Assembly: GCF_037975245.1 (NCBI RefSeq)
Contig: NC_092577.1
Location: 3,114,501 to 3,178,500 of the forward strand
DNA length: 64,000 nt
Reading direction: 5' to 3'
From: Apostichopus japonicus
Lineage: Eukaryota; Echinodermata; Holothuroidea; Aspidochirotida; Stichopodidae
A program made the translations under genes and the position numbers. Positions 62,001 to 63,632 of this stretch are shown one piece after another (within the stretch, counting starts at the first letter, position 1; the number at the start of each line of letters is the position of its first letter). A model generated the notes under the pieces. The model did no database searches. It was not told where the DNA came from and was given only the letters and a program-made list of their open reading frames with translations.

Positions 62001-63587
62001 CATTAGGCTGAATTTTGGCTGTTTTGATTTGGTTTTGAGTGTTTTCCAAAATATAAAACATAGAGTGAGTGATTTGAGAATATCCTATTTGCTCCTTGCA
62101 TGTTTGTTTAACATGCTTTATGCAAAGTATCTGAGCAACAAAATTGTATCTATGAATTTTGTGTAATATTTTACCGCATAGCTCGGTATAAAATATTACT
62201 GAAAATAATCAGCATAGGTTAATACACGATCAGGAAATTCCTAGGAAAACTTGCGGCCCGTCATTACAGACTCTTTTTTTTCTCTCTCTCGCTTGGAAAC
62301 AGGAATTAGATAGTCGTCGGCACAGACATATTGAGAGGGAGCCAGAGTTGTATCATGTCAACCATGGCTTTGACAATCCAATGGCTGGGCACCCACCAGC
62401 ACATGGCCAGTATCCAGCACCAGCTAGCTATCCTGCCGTGAGTTACATAAATACTTGATATCAATTTATTTAATATCAGGCTTTCAAATTCATTTTATTG
62501 TCAGAGGGACTTTTGAATCTGTTGCCACTTGTGGCAAGTGTAGCAAGTGTAAATCAGGCATGAGCTCTTTTCAGTGAATTCGCGGAATATCCGTGATTTC
62601 TTTTCTACCTCGGGGACAAAAACTACTATCCTAACACACTGTAGCATATGCAAACTGAAGCCTATACCGCAATTTTTGCACGGACGTGATATTTTTTTTA
62701 CCCCAGGCTCATCCCTGGCCATGATGATTGATTGATATAAATTGATATTATTTAACTTTTCATATGTGGAACATTTTGTGTTGTATTTGTAGTGGACTTA
62801 ACCCAGTGAATATCTCATAGATATCTCTACAAGGTGTATTAACAGGCCTAAACCACCAATTCATGTATCTTAATTACTTTGGACCAACTGGCCTACCACA
62901 TCAGTGGATCTGGTAGGCTAACAAGCCAACCCACCATCTCATATACCTATATGTAAGGTTTATAACAGACTTATCACTATTGTAGACCAACAGGCCAACC
63001 ATATCCATTGATGTGGTAGGCTAACAAGCCTAGCCCAACAACCTGTAAATCTATATGTTAGGTTAACAGACTCATCAGCTAAAATGTCTATGGTTAACAG
63101 GCCTAATCCACCAACTTGTTTATGTTTGTTAGATTAACAGACTCATCAGTTAATTTGTCTATCTGGTACACTAACAGGCTTAACCAACGCCTGATGTATC
63201 AATACATCAAGTGCATTTACATCGCTATGGTAGGCTAATAGGCCTAACCATCACCTGATGTATCAATACATCATGTGCATTTACATCACTATGGTAGGCC
63301 AGCAGGCCTAACCATCACCTGATGTATCAATACATCATGTGCATTTACATCACTATGGTAGGCCAGCAGGCCTAACCATCGCCTGATGTATCAACAATAC
63401 ATCATGTGCTATAACAGTAGGCTAACAGTAAGAGCCTTTCGATTAGGTTAACATGTTTCTCGTTTACCTCGTTTAGCAAAGGGAAACTATTAATGTACCA
63501 TCTGCACATCAGGCACCTGCTGCAGGCACAGATATTATCCCTCATGCACCAACTCATGAAGAACCCCCACCAGTTTATTACATTTCG
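7438..63587 (+). CDS. Gene model: hyalin-repeat transmembrane protein (38 exons, 5' incomplete)
   Basis: Spliced model from 38 exons with AG/GT borders whose phases match at every junction, giving about 2,712 uninterrupted codons. Domain order is 27 HYR, SEA-like, EGF, calcium-binding EGF, SEA, EGF, one transmembrane helix, then a basic cytoplasmic tail. HYR domains are immunoglobulin-like beta folds used in adhesion, as in the echinoderm hyaline-layer protein hyalin. EGF plus SEA next to a membrane helix is the layout of shed surface receptors and mucin-like proteins. The role is therefore inferred as cell-surface adhesion or a matrix receptor. The signal peptide and start codon lie upstream and were not found. 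The stop is either at 63632, if the last exon is not spliced, or beyond the window. Confidence 0.85.
8106..8640. repeat. 31-bp minisatellite, block 1
   Basis: Tandem units built around attatttactgtacagcat and actgtataccgt, about 17 copies. Because 31 is not a multiple of 3, any frame without a stop reads on through the array. The long Tyr/Leu/Ile open frames here are therefore not genes. Confidence 0.95.
8641..9137. mobile_element. Probable TIR element inserted in the 31-bp array
   Basis: Unique DNA interrupting the minisatellite. It starts cagactttccaac and ends gttggaatgtctg, which are 13-bp inverted repeats with one mismatch. The array motif tatacc (or tgtatacc, if the terminal TG is counted as target) flanks both sides. 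This fits a MITE with a 6-8 bp target duplication, possibly hAT. There is no transposase. Confidence 0.6.
9138..10447. repeat. 31-bp minisatellite, block 2
   Basis: Continuation of the array before 8641, about 42 copies with variants (cagtat, ctcaatac, shortened units). A compound unit ending catatacggtatttactgtacagcaaac recurs near 9350, 9470 and 9950, showing higher-order duplication. A 449-residue open frame here is an artefact of stop-free repeat DNA. Confidence 0.95.
11807..12049 (+). CDS. HYR exon 2
   Basis: Acceptor ccgtag, donor G|GTAAGG, phase 1-1, 81 codons. It starts DTEPPKI, then GCRT, where the usual CP is CR. It has WLEPSATD, a [11 protein letters not shown] core and RCHFEV with the second Cys. 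Sequons are NYT and NVT. It resembles HYR exon 10 closely (shared IQSA-P, SVF, VTVT-TH-PFD-F and VQG/IQG positions), suggesting the two came from a block duplication. Confidence 0.95.
12308..12558 (+). repeat. tRNA-derived SINE
   Basis: The head has a Pol III A box, tggccgagtgg (12320-12330), and a perfect B box, ggttcgattcc (12382-12392). The acceptor stem does not pair, so it is not a functional tRNA; the A box looks Ser/Leu-like. An unrelated body follows, ending in a tail with the palindrome gcttaagc and cgtcgtaaaaataact. A related tail occurs at 44455-44535. It ends about 25 bp before the acceptor of HYR exon 3. Confidence 0.75.
12584..12826 (+). CDS. HYR exon 3
   Basis: Acceptor ttttttggcag, 81 codons, phase 1-1. 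It is canonical: [44 protein letters not shown]. One sequon (NVT). The in-phase donor is G|GTTGGT, which is weak; the nearby GTAATA at 12831 would give the wrong phase. The 3' end of this exon and its donor are repeated about 15 times in the array that follows. Confidence 0.93.
12827..13472. repeat. 43-bp minisatellite derived from the end of HYR exon 3
   Basis: About 15 units of about 43 bp. Each carries a near copy of the last exon codons (V-T-C-S-F-x-Y-x-V-E-G) followed by the donor-like gttggtaa. Variants alternate gtagaagg and gtagtagg. The array starts exactly at the splice site, so exon sequence plus donor was the founding unit. Confidence 0.95.
13630..13872 (+). CDS. HYR exon 4
   Basis: Acceptor catttcag, donor G|GTGAGT, 81 codons, phase 1-1. 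[21 protein letters not shown], a Ser-rich VSSTSSSGD hairpin, [10 protein letters not shown] (SGN replaced by SFG), VCNFTVTVV. One sequon (NFT). Confidence 0.95.
13873..15187. other. Intron after HYR exon 4
   Basis: No exon seen. It contains T-rich tracts (14214-14280) and a short TTATTATTTG run (14781-14860). Open frames here are short and low-complexity. Confidence 0.6.
15188..15430 (+). CDS. HYR exon 5
   Basis: Acceptor cactcag, donor G|GTAAGA, 81 codons, phase 1-1. [11 protein letters not shown], an acidic EEDAAPGQ loop, [33 protein letters not shown]. One sequon (NAT). Confidence 0.95.
15926..16168 (+). CDS. HYR exon 6
   Basis: Acceptor cgtttcag, donor G|GTGAGG, 81 codons, phase 1-1. 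[44 protein letters not shown]. One sequon (NVT). A 70-bp minisatellite starts about 35 bp after its donor. Confidence 0.95.
16205..16645. repeat. 70-bp minisatellite
   Basis: About six units containing atagcaaaatgatactacac, aaagggggcaa and aaggtatctggggg. A diverged single unit lies at about 23890-23960, just after HYR exon 9, linking the two introns. Confidence 0.95.
17110..17352 (+). CDS. HYR exon 7
   Basis: Acceptor gacacag, donor G|GTGAGT, 81 codons, phase 1-1. [43 protein letters not shown]. One sequon (NTT). Confidence 0.96.
18138..18480. mobile_element. hAT-like non-autonomous element, 343 bp
   Basis: The left end taagcttgcacggt and the right end accgtgcaagccta are inverted repeats with one mismatch. 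They are flanked by cttgcagt (18130-18137) and cttgccgt (18481-18488), an 8-bp duplication with one substitution. It is internally AT-rich and non-coding. Confidence 0.75.
18522..18964. mobile_element. hAT-like non-autonomous element, 443 bp
   Basis: The left end cagcgttgccagcg and the right end cgctggtaacgctg are 14-bp inverted repeats with one mismatch. The flanking 8-mers are ctgttatc (18514-18521) and ctgtgatc (18965-18972). The motif tagcgttttt recurs inside. It lies 41 bp from the preceding hAT-like element and has no coding capacity. Confidence 0.75.
19318..19525. repeat. 208-bp element with 20-bp perfect terminal inverted repeats
   Basis: aatgtttcacttcaaatcaa at 19318-19337 is exactly inverted at 19506-19525. 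No clear target duplication was found, so this could be a foldback element or a MITE with eroded ends. Confidence 0.6.
19691..19930 (+). CDS. HYR exon 8
   Basis: Acceptor gttttcag, donor ATG|GTGAGT (strong), 80 codons, phase 1-1. [43 protein letters not shown]. Sequons NSS and NVT. The last exon bases and this donor are the start of a 153-bp tandem array. Confidence 0.96.
19924..22083. repeat. 153-bp minisatellite carrying the HYR exon 8 donor
   Basis: About 14 units. Each has gtagatg|gtgagttgatgg, a copy of the exon end and its donor, then accttactcctttcag, an acceptor-like site, then tcattcatatattcatttat and a (gt)n stretch. Copies are nearly identical, implying recent homogenisation. Confidence 0.95.
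22095..23029. mobile_element. hAT-like non-autonomous element, 935 bp
   Basis: Perfect 11-bp ends, caggcttgggg and ccccaagcctg, with an exact 8-bp target duplication, gtttgttc (22087-22094 and 23030-23037). Both subterminal regions carry clustered aatcgattacgattac repeats, plausible transposase-binding sites. It is inserted in the degenerate end of the 153-bp array. No transposase frame. Confidence 0.9.
23038..23240. repeat. Degenerate end of the 153-bp array
   Basis: Fragments such as gtaagcaatcactggattgg and actagtagctaggttt continue after the hAT-like insert, with increasing divergence to about 23240. Confidence 0.7.
23608..23850 (+). CDS. HYR exon 9
   Basis: Acceptor ttcctcag, donor G|GTAAAT, 81 codons, phase 1-1. 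[43 protein letters not shown]. One sequon (NVT). A diverged copy of the 70-bp repeat seen after exon 6 follows about 40 bp downstream. Confidence 0.95.
24125..24370 (+). CDS. HYR exon 10
   Basis: Acceptor cttccag, donor G|GTCAGT, 82 codons, phase 1-1. [23 protein letters not shown] (the W is F and the DNSG loop is lost), [20 protein letters not shown]. Sequons NFT and NCT. Closest relative in the window is HYR exon 2. Confidence 0.94.
24371..26417. other. Intron after HYR exon 10
   Basis: No exon seen. It contains a short 17-bp repeat around tacatctctgttatatg (24640-24715), an A-rich patch (24935-25010), a hAT-like element (25468-25871) and T/A-rich stretches. Confidence 0.6.
25468..25871. 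mobile_element. hAT-like MITE, 404 bp (copy A)
   Basis: Begins cagtggcagag and ends ctccatcactg (imperfect inverted repeats). Flanking 8-mers are gattatcc (25460-25467) and gataatcc (25872-25879), one mismatch. It contains a poly-C run and has an inverted, closely related copy at 35793-36175, so it is a family member rather than a chance structure. Confidence 0.85.
26418..26660 (+). CDS. HYR exon 11
   Basis: Acceptor tatttcag, donor G|GTAAGT, 81 codons, phase 1-1. [44 protein letters not shown]. Sequons NIS, NVT and NWT. A 34-bp array begins about 55 bp after the donor. Confidence 0.95.
26715..29135. repeat. 34-bp minisatellite, about 70 copies
   Basis: Units of 34 bp (cctgtagttctgttgttttg plus actgtatgctgctg). 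Variant blocks with tgtttctgctgcc and tgtcttgcttgactata recur between about 27240 and 27640, giving higher-order structure. A 505-residue Gln/Thr-rich frame on the - strand is an artefact of stop-free 34-bp repeats. The array fills almost the whole intron before HYR exon 12. Confidence 0.96.
29187..29435 (+). CDS. HYR exon 12
   Basis: Acceptor aaccag, donor G|GTATGT, 83 codons, phase 1-1. [34 protein letters not shown] (SGN absent), TCSFVVIVE. Four sequons (NTT, NVT, NYS, NFT). Confidence 0.95.
29886..30128 (+). CDS. HYR exon 13 (four cysteines)
   Basis: Acceptor ttccacag, donor G|GTGAGT, 81 codons, phase 1-1. [11 protein letters not shown] and ECSFNVSIA keep the standard cysteines. Two more are present, in VTCNLP and VLCTVTD. 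The central W-x-x-P is replaced by [11 protein letters not shown], and SGN by AWN. Sequons NFT and NVS. The extra pair could form a second disulfide. Confidence 0.93.
30410..31262. repeat. 23-bp minisatellite abutting the HYR exon 14 acceptor
   Basis: About 36 units of about 23 bp (gcatatattgtgtctctcat plus tac). The final degenerate unit runs into cttctcattattggcag, the acceptor of HYR exon 14, so repeat DNA supplies part of the 3' splice-site context. Open frames through it (up to 299 residues) are artefacts except where they enter exon 14. Confidence 0.95.
31275..31511 (+). CDS. HYR exon 14
   Basis: Acceptor attggcag, donor G|GTAAGT, 79 codons, phase 1-1. It starts with E (G|AG): [44 protein letters not shown]. 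Sequons NMS and NVT. Confidence 0.95.
31512..33625. other. Intron after HYR exon 14
   Basis: No exon seen. It contains an 11-12 bp repeat (32325-32612) and three tandem copies of gtagggccctgtgtcgtcca (33361-33432, 24-25 bp unit). The rest is unremarkable AT-rich sequence. Confidence 0.6.
32325..32612. repeat. GTATTGTTATAG minisatellite
   Basis: Tandem ggtattgttata units with aaggtattg and aagtattg variants in a recurring order, giving a higher-order period. Asn/Thr- and Ile/Pro-rich frames are artefacts. Confidence 0.95.
33626..33874 (+). CDS. HYR exon 15
   Basis: Acceptor gtttccag, donor TTG|GTAGGT, 83 codons, phase 1-1. [43 protein letters not shown]. Sequons NSS and NTT. Its 3' end is partly copied at 34269-34324 and its donor seeds the following array. 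Confidence 0.95.
33875..34610. repeat. ~64-bp minisatellite carrying the HYR exon 15 donor
   Basis: Units contain cagttggtatgttcatatga and actgtgatgtggtg plus aggtatggtgcaggtttgtg. The ttg|gtatgt donor-like junction recurs in most units. The array starts at the real splice site and becomes more degenerate towards 34610. Confidence 0.93.
34269..34324 (+). pseudogene. Duplicated 3' fragment of HYR exon 15
   Basis: About 56 bp nearly identical to the last part of exon 15 (acaattctggaaac, gaatgttcctttgtgattac), followed by a donor-like ttggtatgc. There is no acceptor in front and the upstream half of the domain is missing, so it is an exon fragment carried inside the minisatellite. Confidence 0.85.
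34738..34806. repeat. AT-rich microsatellite
   Basis: Interrupted (TA)n/(ATAT)n tract about 80 bp before the acceptor of HYR exon 16. Confidence 0.85.
34885..35121 (+). CDS. HYR exon 16
   Basis: Acceptor tctccag, donor G|GTAAGT, 79 codons, phase 1-1. [10 protein letters not shown] (Pro after the first Cys is lost), [13 protein letters not shown] (Trp lost), [20 protein letters not shown]. Sequons NNT, NTT and NCS. Confidence 0.93.
35122..36584. other. Intron after HYR exon 16
   Basis: No exon seen. Contains a hAT-like MITE (35793-36175). Confidence 0.6.
35793..36175. mobile_element. hAT-like MITE, 383 bp (copy B, inverted relative to copy A)
   Basis: Ends cagtgacggag and ctccgccactg, with an exact 8-bp target duplication gtcagagt (35785-35792 and 36176-36183). 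The internal sequence matches the reverse complement of 25468-25871 throughout, including the poly-C run and the gcgaataagtaaaa segment. Non-coding. Confidence 0.9.
36585..36827 (+). CDS. HYR exon 17
   Basis: Acceptor gtcattag, donor CAAG|GTAAGC, 81 codons, phase 1-1. [43 protein letters not shown]. Sequons NVT, NIT and NYS. The last dozen codons and the donor are repeated in the array that follows. Confidence 0.95.
36795..37514. repeat. Minisatellite derived from the end and donor of HYR exon 17
   Basis: Fourteen copies, counting the genuine one, of (g/a)tacaag or gtataag followed by gtaagcatatg. Each is preceded by a copy of the exon end (gatggctgttcc). Two unit types alternate (ttctccatagaggtacaag and tacttgatggttgtataag), giving a dimeric higher-order pattern. 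Each copy keeps a near-consensus 5' splice site. Confidence 0.96.
37725..37985 (+). CDS. HYR exon 18 (longest repeat)
   Basis: Acceptor tctcgtag, donor G|GTGAGT, 87 codons, phase 1-1. [11 protein letters not shown] (CP is CL), an extra loop in the first third, [32 protein letters not shown]. Sequons NGS and NVS. Confidence 0.94.
38696..38735. repeat. (TA)n microsatellite at LINE 3' end
   Basis: A TA run directly adjoining the presumed 3' end of the minus-strand LINE. LINEs often end in a simple-repeat tail, so it may be part of the insertion. Confidence 0.7.
38736..41160 (-). mobile_element. 5'-truncated Tx1/L1-like LINE remnant
   Basis: Read on the - strand, the element starts inside the reverse transcriptase at [18 protein letters not shown]. 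It continues with [24 protein letters not shown] (catalytic Asp region), [13 protein letters not shown] and YADDTTFF (active-site YADD), down to about 40546. After a frame break come a [19 protein letters not shown] segment (40087-40314) and a Cys/His-containing [17 protein letters not shown] end (39191-39565). Stops and frame breaks between these blocks make it non-functional. The region from 39190 to 38736 is probably 3' UTR. No target duplication was identified. Confidence 0.85.
41226..41345. repeat. GTGTCTCGAG repeat
   Basis: Short imperfect tandem repeats of gtgtctcgagg / gagagagtg, ending about 80 bp before HYR exon 19. Confidence 0.85.
41423..41647 (+). CDS. HYR exon 19 (shortest repeat)
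   Basis: Acceptor cttcacag, donor G|GTGAGT, 75 codons, phase 1-1. [11 protein letters not shown] (CP is CT), then a shortened middle without the G-x-x-A-V-x-W strand ([18 protein letters not shown]), [20 protein letters not shown]. Four sequons (NCT and three NVT). Confidence 0.93.
42056..42298 (+). CDS. HYR exon 20
   Basis: Acceptor tcgtccag, donor G|GTGACA, 81 codons, phase 1-1. It starts with A (G|CC): [44 protein letters not shown]. Sequons NGT and NYT. A long homopyrimidine tract begins 13 bp after the exon. Confidence 0.94.
42311..42803. repeat. 490-bp homopyrimidine tract (CTTCTC / CTCCTC)n
   Basis: Almost pure C/T on the + strand, first (cttctc)n, then (ctcctc)n with cttctc interruptions. 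The poly-Leu, poly-Ser/Phe, poly-Arg and Glu/Lys frames on both strands are artefacts. Mirror-symmetric polypurine-polypyrimidine DNA of this length can form triplexes. Confidence 0.97.
43040..43288 (+). CDS. HYR exon 21
   Basis: Acceptor tcatacag, donor C|GTGAGT, 83 codons, phase 1-1. Starts [14 protein letters not shown] (two residues longer in the linker), [13 protein letters not shown] (Trp lost), [20 protein letters not shown]. Sequons NVT, NRS and NCT. The last base is C, not the G found in the other HYR exons, so the junction codon is CAG (Gln). Confidence 0.93.
43289..44187. other. Intron after HYR exon 21
   Basis: No exon or defined repeat seen, apart from a G-rich stretch (44083-44119). 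Confidence 0.6.
44188..44433 (+). CDS. HYR exon 22
   Basis: Acceptor taaacag, donor G|GTGAGT, 82 codons, phase 1-1. It has no internal ATG in frame. [10 protein letters not shown] (CP is CT), [33 protein letters not shown]. Sequons NCT, NRT, NFT and NAT. The borders, cysteines and DESG/TGN motifs make it a clear HYR domain. Confidence 0.93.
44455..44535 (+). repeat. SINE tail fragment
   Basis: Shares aatccata, then ctcccacat(c/t)tgtggtcg, the palindrome gcttaagc and gtcgtaaaaa with the end of the SINE at 12308-12558; a short extra segment sits after aatccata. The tRNA-like head is absent. It is followed by an ATT/ATG run. It begins 21 bp after the HYR exon 22 donor. Confidence 0.75.
45530..46435. 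repeat. 34-bp pyrimidine-rich minisatellite with higher-order structure
   Basis: About 27 units of cccccttccactgtacct(c/t) plus (t)atcccctgccctgt. A variant unit with cctatggtaatccc recurs at spacings that are multiples of 34 (136, 136 and 238 bp). The Pro/Leu-rich frames are artefacts. Confidence 0.95.
46656..46895 (+). CDS. HYR exon 23
   Basis: Acceptor caccacag, donor G|GTAATA, 80 codons, phase 1-1. [44 protein letters not shown]. Sequons NTT, NLT and NCT. Confidence 0.95.
46896..48095. other. Intron after HYR exon 23
   Basis: Holds a (TA)n microsatellite (46975-47037) and two tandem copies of a segment of about 120-130 bp (47320-47590) with attcatttattcatatattc, a T-run, and ttttcgtaaacgaaatacaa. 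No exon seen. Confidence 0.7.
48096..48338 (+). CDS. HYR exon 24
   Basis: Acceptor aactcatag, donor G|GTCAGT, 81 codons, phase 1-1, no internal ATG in frame. [11 protein letters not shown], an acidic TDEGEDF loop, [24 protein letters not shown] (GN replaced), NCSFDIIVN. Sequons NTT and NCS. Confidence 0.94.
48465..49450. repeat. 21-bp minisatellite (gtaactagggatatgactaca)n-like
   Basis: About 45 units of roughly 21 bp. Because 21 is a multiple of 3, one frame reads a regular seven-residue T-V-T-R-D-M/T-T repeat on the + strand, and the - strand is open too. A long variant block (gacttcagaaactggagata, tagcgatatgatta) occurs at 48732 and again at 49291, a 559-bp internal duplication. No acceptor or domain supports coding. 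Confidence 0.93.
49451..50063. other. Rest of intron before HYR exon 25
   Basis: Nothing recognisable beyond AT-rich intron sequence. Confidence 0.6.
50064..50312 (+). CDS. HYR exon 25
   Basis: Acceptor tttttgcag, donor G|GTTTGT, 83 codons, phase 1-1. [47 protein letters not shown]. Sequons NQS and NIS. Confidence 0.95.
50443..50797. mobile_element. Probable TIR element (MITE), 355 bp
   Basis: The left end cagggatgtgccca and the right end tgggcacatccttg are 14-bp inverted repeats with one mismatch. They are flanked by agtac on both sides (50438-50442, 50798-50802). The 5-bp repeat is shorter than for hAT, so the superfamily is uncertain. The sequence contains repeated gctgggcgg / cgcccag motifs and no coding capacity. 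Confidence 0.65.
51145..51387 (+). CDS. HYR exon 26
   Basis: Acceptor catgacag, donor G|GTGAGC, 81 codons, phase 1-1. [44 protein letters not shown]. Sequons NWT and NAT. Confidence 0.95.
51388..52546. other. Intron after HYR exon 26
   Basis: Contains four tandem copies of a 24-bp unit, ttattgcctctaacgagca(c/t)ctag (51758-51845), and scattered gtaacatttgt motifs (51965-52190). No exon seen. Confidence 0.65.
52547..52798 (+). CDS. HYR exon 27 (last hyalin repeat)
   Basis: Acceptor aacacccaag, 84 codons, phase 1-1. [24 protein letters not shown], a basic QRMGRGS loop, [23 protein letters not shown]. No sequon, unlike nearly all the others. The donor TCA G|GTATGG keeps phase 1 and joins the next exon in frame; an alternative AGG|GTAAAC at 52789 would end in phase 0 and break the junction. 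Confidence 0.92.
52799..53780. other. Intron between HYR array and SEA/EGF part
   Basis: AT-rich, with no exon or defined repeat recognised. Confidence 0.6.
53781..53878 (+). CDS. SEA-like domain 1, first half
   Basis: Acceptor cacttctcag, donor GAT|GTAAGC, phase 1-0, about 32 codons ([12 protein letters not shown] ... [14 protein letters not shown]). It is shorter than the corresponding half of SEA domain 2 (42 codons) and lacks an obvious D-x-x-S-x-E-F helix motif. The assignment rests on the next exon and on an intron at the same phase and place as in SEA domain 2. One sequon (NIT). Confidence 0.75.
54165..54402 (+). CDS. SEA-like domain 1, second half
   Basis: Acceptor ttctcacag, donor G|GTAAGC, phase 0-1. 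Starts [11 protein letters not shown] and aligns along its length with the second half of SEA domain 2 (LDELF...). At the position of the self-cleavage G-S it reads E-G-L-A-A-V (54246-54260), so the catalytic Ser is missing and cleavage is not expected. Continues through [13 protein letters not shown] to [11 protein letters not shown]. Confidence 0.82.
54500..54775. repeat. ~80-bp pyrimidine-rich tandem repeat
   Basis: About four copies of cctaaactaacctacccctacctcattttgtctgg-type units separated by C/T-rich spacers, in the intron before EGF 1. Confidence 0.9.
54841..54954 (+). CDS. EGF domain 1
   Basis: Acceptor ttattttag, donor G|GTAATT, phase 1-1, 38 codons. Six cysteines in EGF order: [16 protein letters not shown], then [11 protein letters not shown]. 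It lacks the N-terminal D-x-D/N-E calcium motif. One sequon (NCT). Confidence 0.95.
55440..55865. repeat. ~42-bp minisatellite
   Basis: About ten units containing ggggaggggtatagttgctt and tctccattgtttagctgtgg, in the intron between EGF 1 and EGF 2. Confidence 0.93.
56213..56329 (+). CDS. EGF domain 2, calcium-binding
   Basis: Acceptor aattaacag, donor G|GTAAGT, phase 1-1, 39 codons. DVDEC start (calcium motif), [14 protein letters not shown] (hydroxylation/calcium segment), TCNC, MCV. It is a complete six-Cys cbEGF. Confidence 0.96.
56330..58079. other. Intron after EGF 2
   Basis: No exon or tandem repeat recognised. Short open frames (124 and 74 residues) lack splice sites and domain features. 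Confidence 0.6.
58080..58207 (+). CDS. SEA domain 2, first half
   Basis: Acceptor gtcaacag, donor ATT|GTAAGT, phase 1-0, 42 codons. F-S-G-S-F-N-I strand, then the [19 protein letters not shown] helix, matching the usual SEA pattern of D-x-x-S-x-E-F followed by a hydrophobic helix. Confidence 0.9.
58686..58902 (+). CDS. SEA domain 2, second half, with G-S-I-R-V motif
   Basis: Acceptor tcccaacag, donor G|GTGAGA, phase 0-1, 72 codons. LDELFSED start, [14 protein letters not shown] with G-S-I-R-V at 58749-58763, then [18 protein letters not shown] and [13 protein letters not shown]-x-x-V is the autoproteolysis motif of SEA domains in mucins and adhesion receptors, so this membrane-proximal SEA may self-cleave. 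One sequon (NDT). An internal GGTGAG is not used, because splicing there would break the frame. Confidence 0.92.
59372..59447 (+). CDS. EGF domain 3, first part
   Basis: Acceptor cctgttgtag, donor GT|GTAAGT, phase 1-2. Encodes [13 protein letters not shown] and runs to STC, cysteines 1-4 of an EGF. The domain is completed by the next exon ([11 protein letters not shown]). Confidence 0.92.
59510..60050. repeat. G-rich polypurine minisatellite
   Basis: Repeats of ggggagggtgtgaaggg, ggagtgatggggaggggtga and gatggggaggggtagatgag. Dense GGG/GGGG runs on the + strand give many potential G-quadruplexes, inside the intron that splits EGF 3. Confidence 0.93.
60463..60760 (+). CDS. End of EGF 3, transmembrane helix, start of cytoplasmic tail
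   Basis: Acceptor atttccgcag-type (tttcgcag), donor CGG|GTAAGA, phase 2-0. [13 protein letters not shown] completes the [23 protein letters not shown] plus FFLCCVCC forms one membrane helix with a Cys cluster at the inner face, possibly palmitoylated. A Pro-rich segment ([13 protein letters not shown]) and a strongly basic stretch ([12 protein letters not shown]) follow, as expected for the cytoplasmic side. Confidence 0.94.
60795..61560. repeat. 29-bp minisatellite
   Basis: About 26 units of tagtgcaatgcattgtagca plus tacctggtg, starting about 35 bp after the transmembrane exon. His/Cys/Tyr-rich minus-strand frames (up to 252 residues) are artefacts. Confidence 0.95.
61702..61737 (+). CDS. 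Cytoplasmic tail micro-exon
   Basis: Acceptor tttctcttccag, donor TAT|GTAAGT, phase 0-0, 12 codons, [12 protein letters not shown]. It extends the basic juxtamembrane region. The strong splice sites and matching phases support it despite its length. Confidence 0.82.
61738..62302. other. Intron in cytoplasmic tail
   Basis: No exon or repeat recognised. Confidence 0.6.
62303..62437 (+). CDS. Cytoplasmic tail exon
   Basis: Acceptor ggaaacag, donor GCC|GTGAGT, phase 0-0, 45 codons. [19 protein letters not shown], then N-H-G-F-D-N-P-M, a motif resembling the F-x-N-P endocytic/PTB signals but without the final Tyr, then a His/Pro/Gln/Tyr-rich end ([11 protein letters not shown]). Confidence 0.88.
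62960..63425. repeat. 64-bp tandem repeat
   Basis: Three clear units with ggcctaaccatcacctgatg, the short palindrome gatgtatcaatacatc and catttacatcactatggtag. More degenerate caggctaac-type copies extend back to about 62820. Confidence 0.9.
63477..63587 (+). CDS. Last cytoplasmic exon in window
   Basis: Acceptor tacctcgtttag, phase 0 start, 37 codons ([17 protein letters not shown] ... [10 protein letters not shown]). The donor TCG|GTTTGT is usable but not strong. If it is not spliced, the frame adds 14 codons (VCLHFIHC...) and stops at 63630-63632, so this could be the terminal exon. PPPVYY resembles Tyr/Pro adaptor-binding motifs. Confidence 0.65.
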
Positions 63588-63632
63588 GTTTGTCTGCATT
63601 TTATTCATTGCACCACAAATGGAAAGTTCTGA

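Noticed and set aside
63588-63632. Definite stop and gene end at 63632
   Set aside because: A GTTTGT donor at 63588 could splice on; no poly(A) signal decides between the two.
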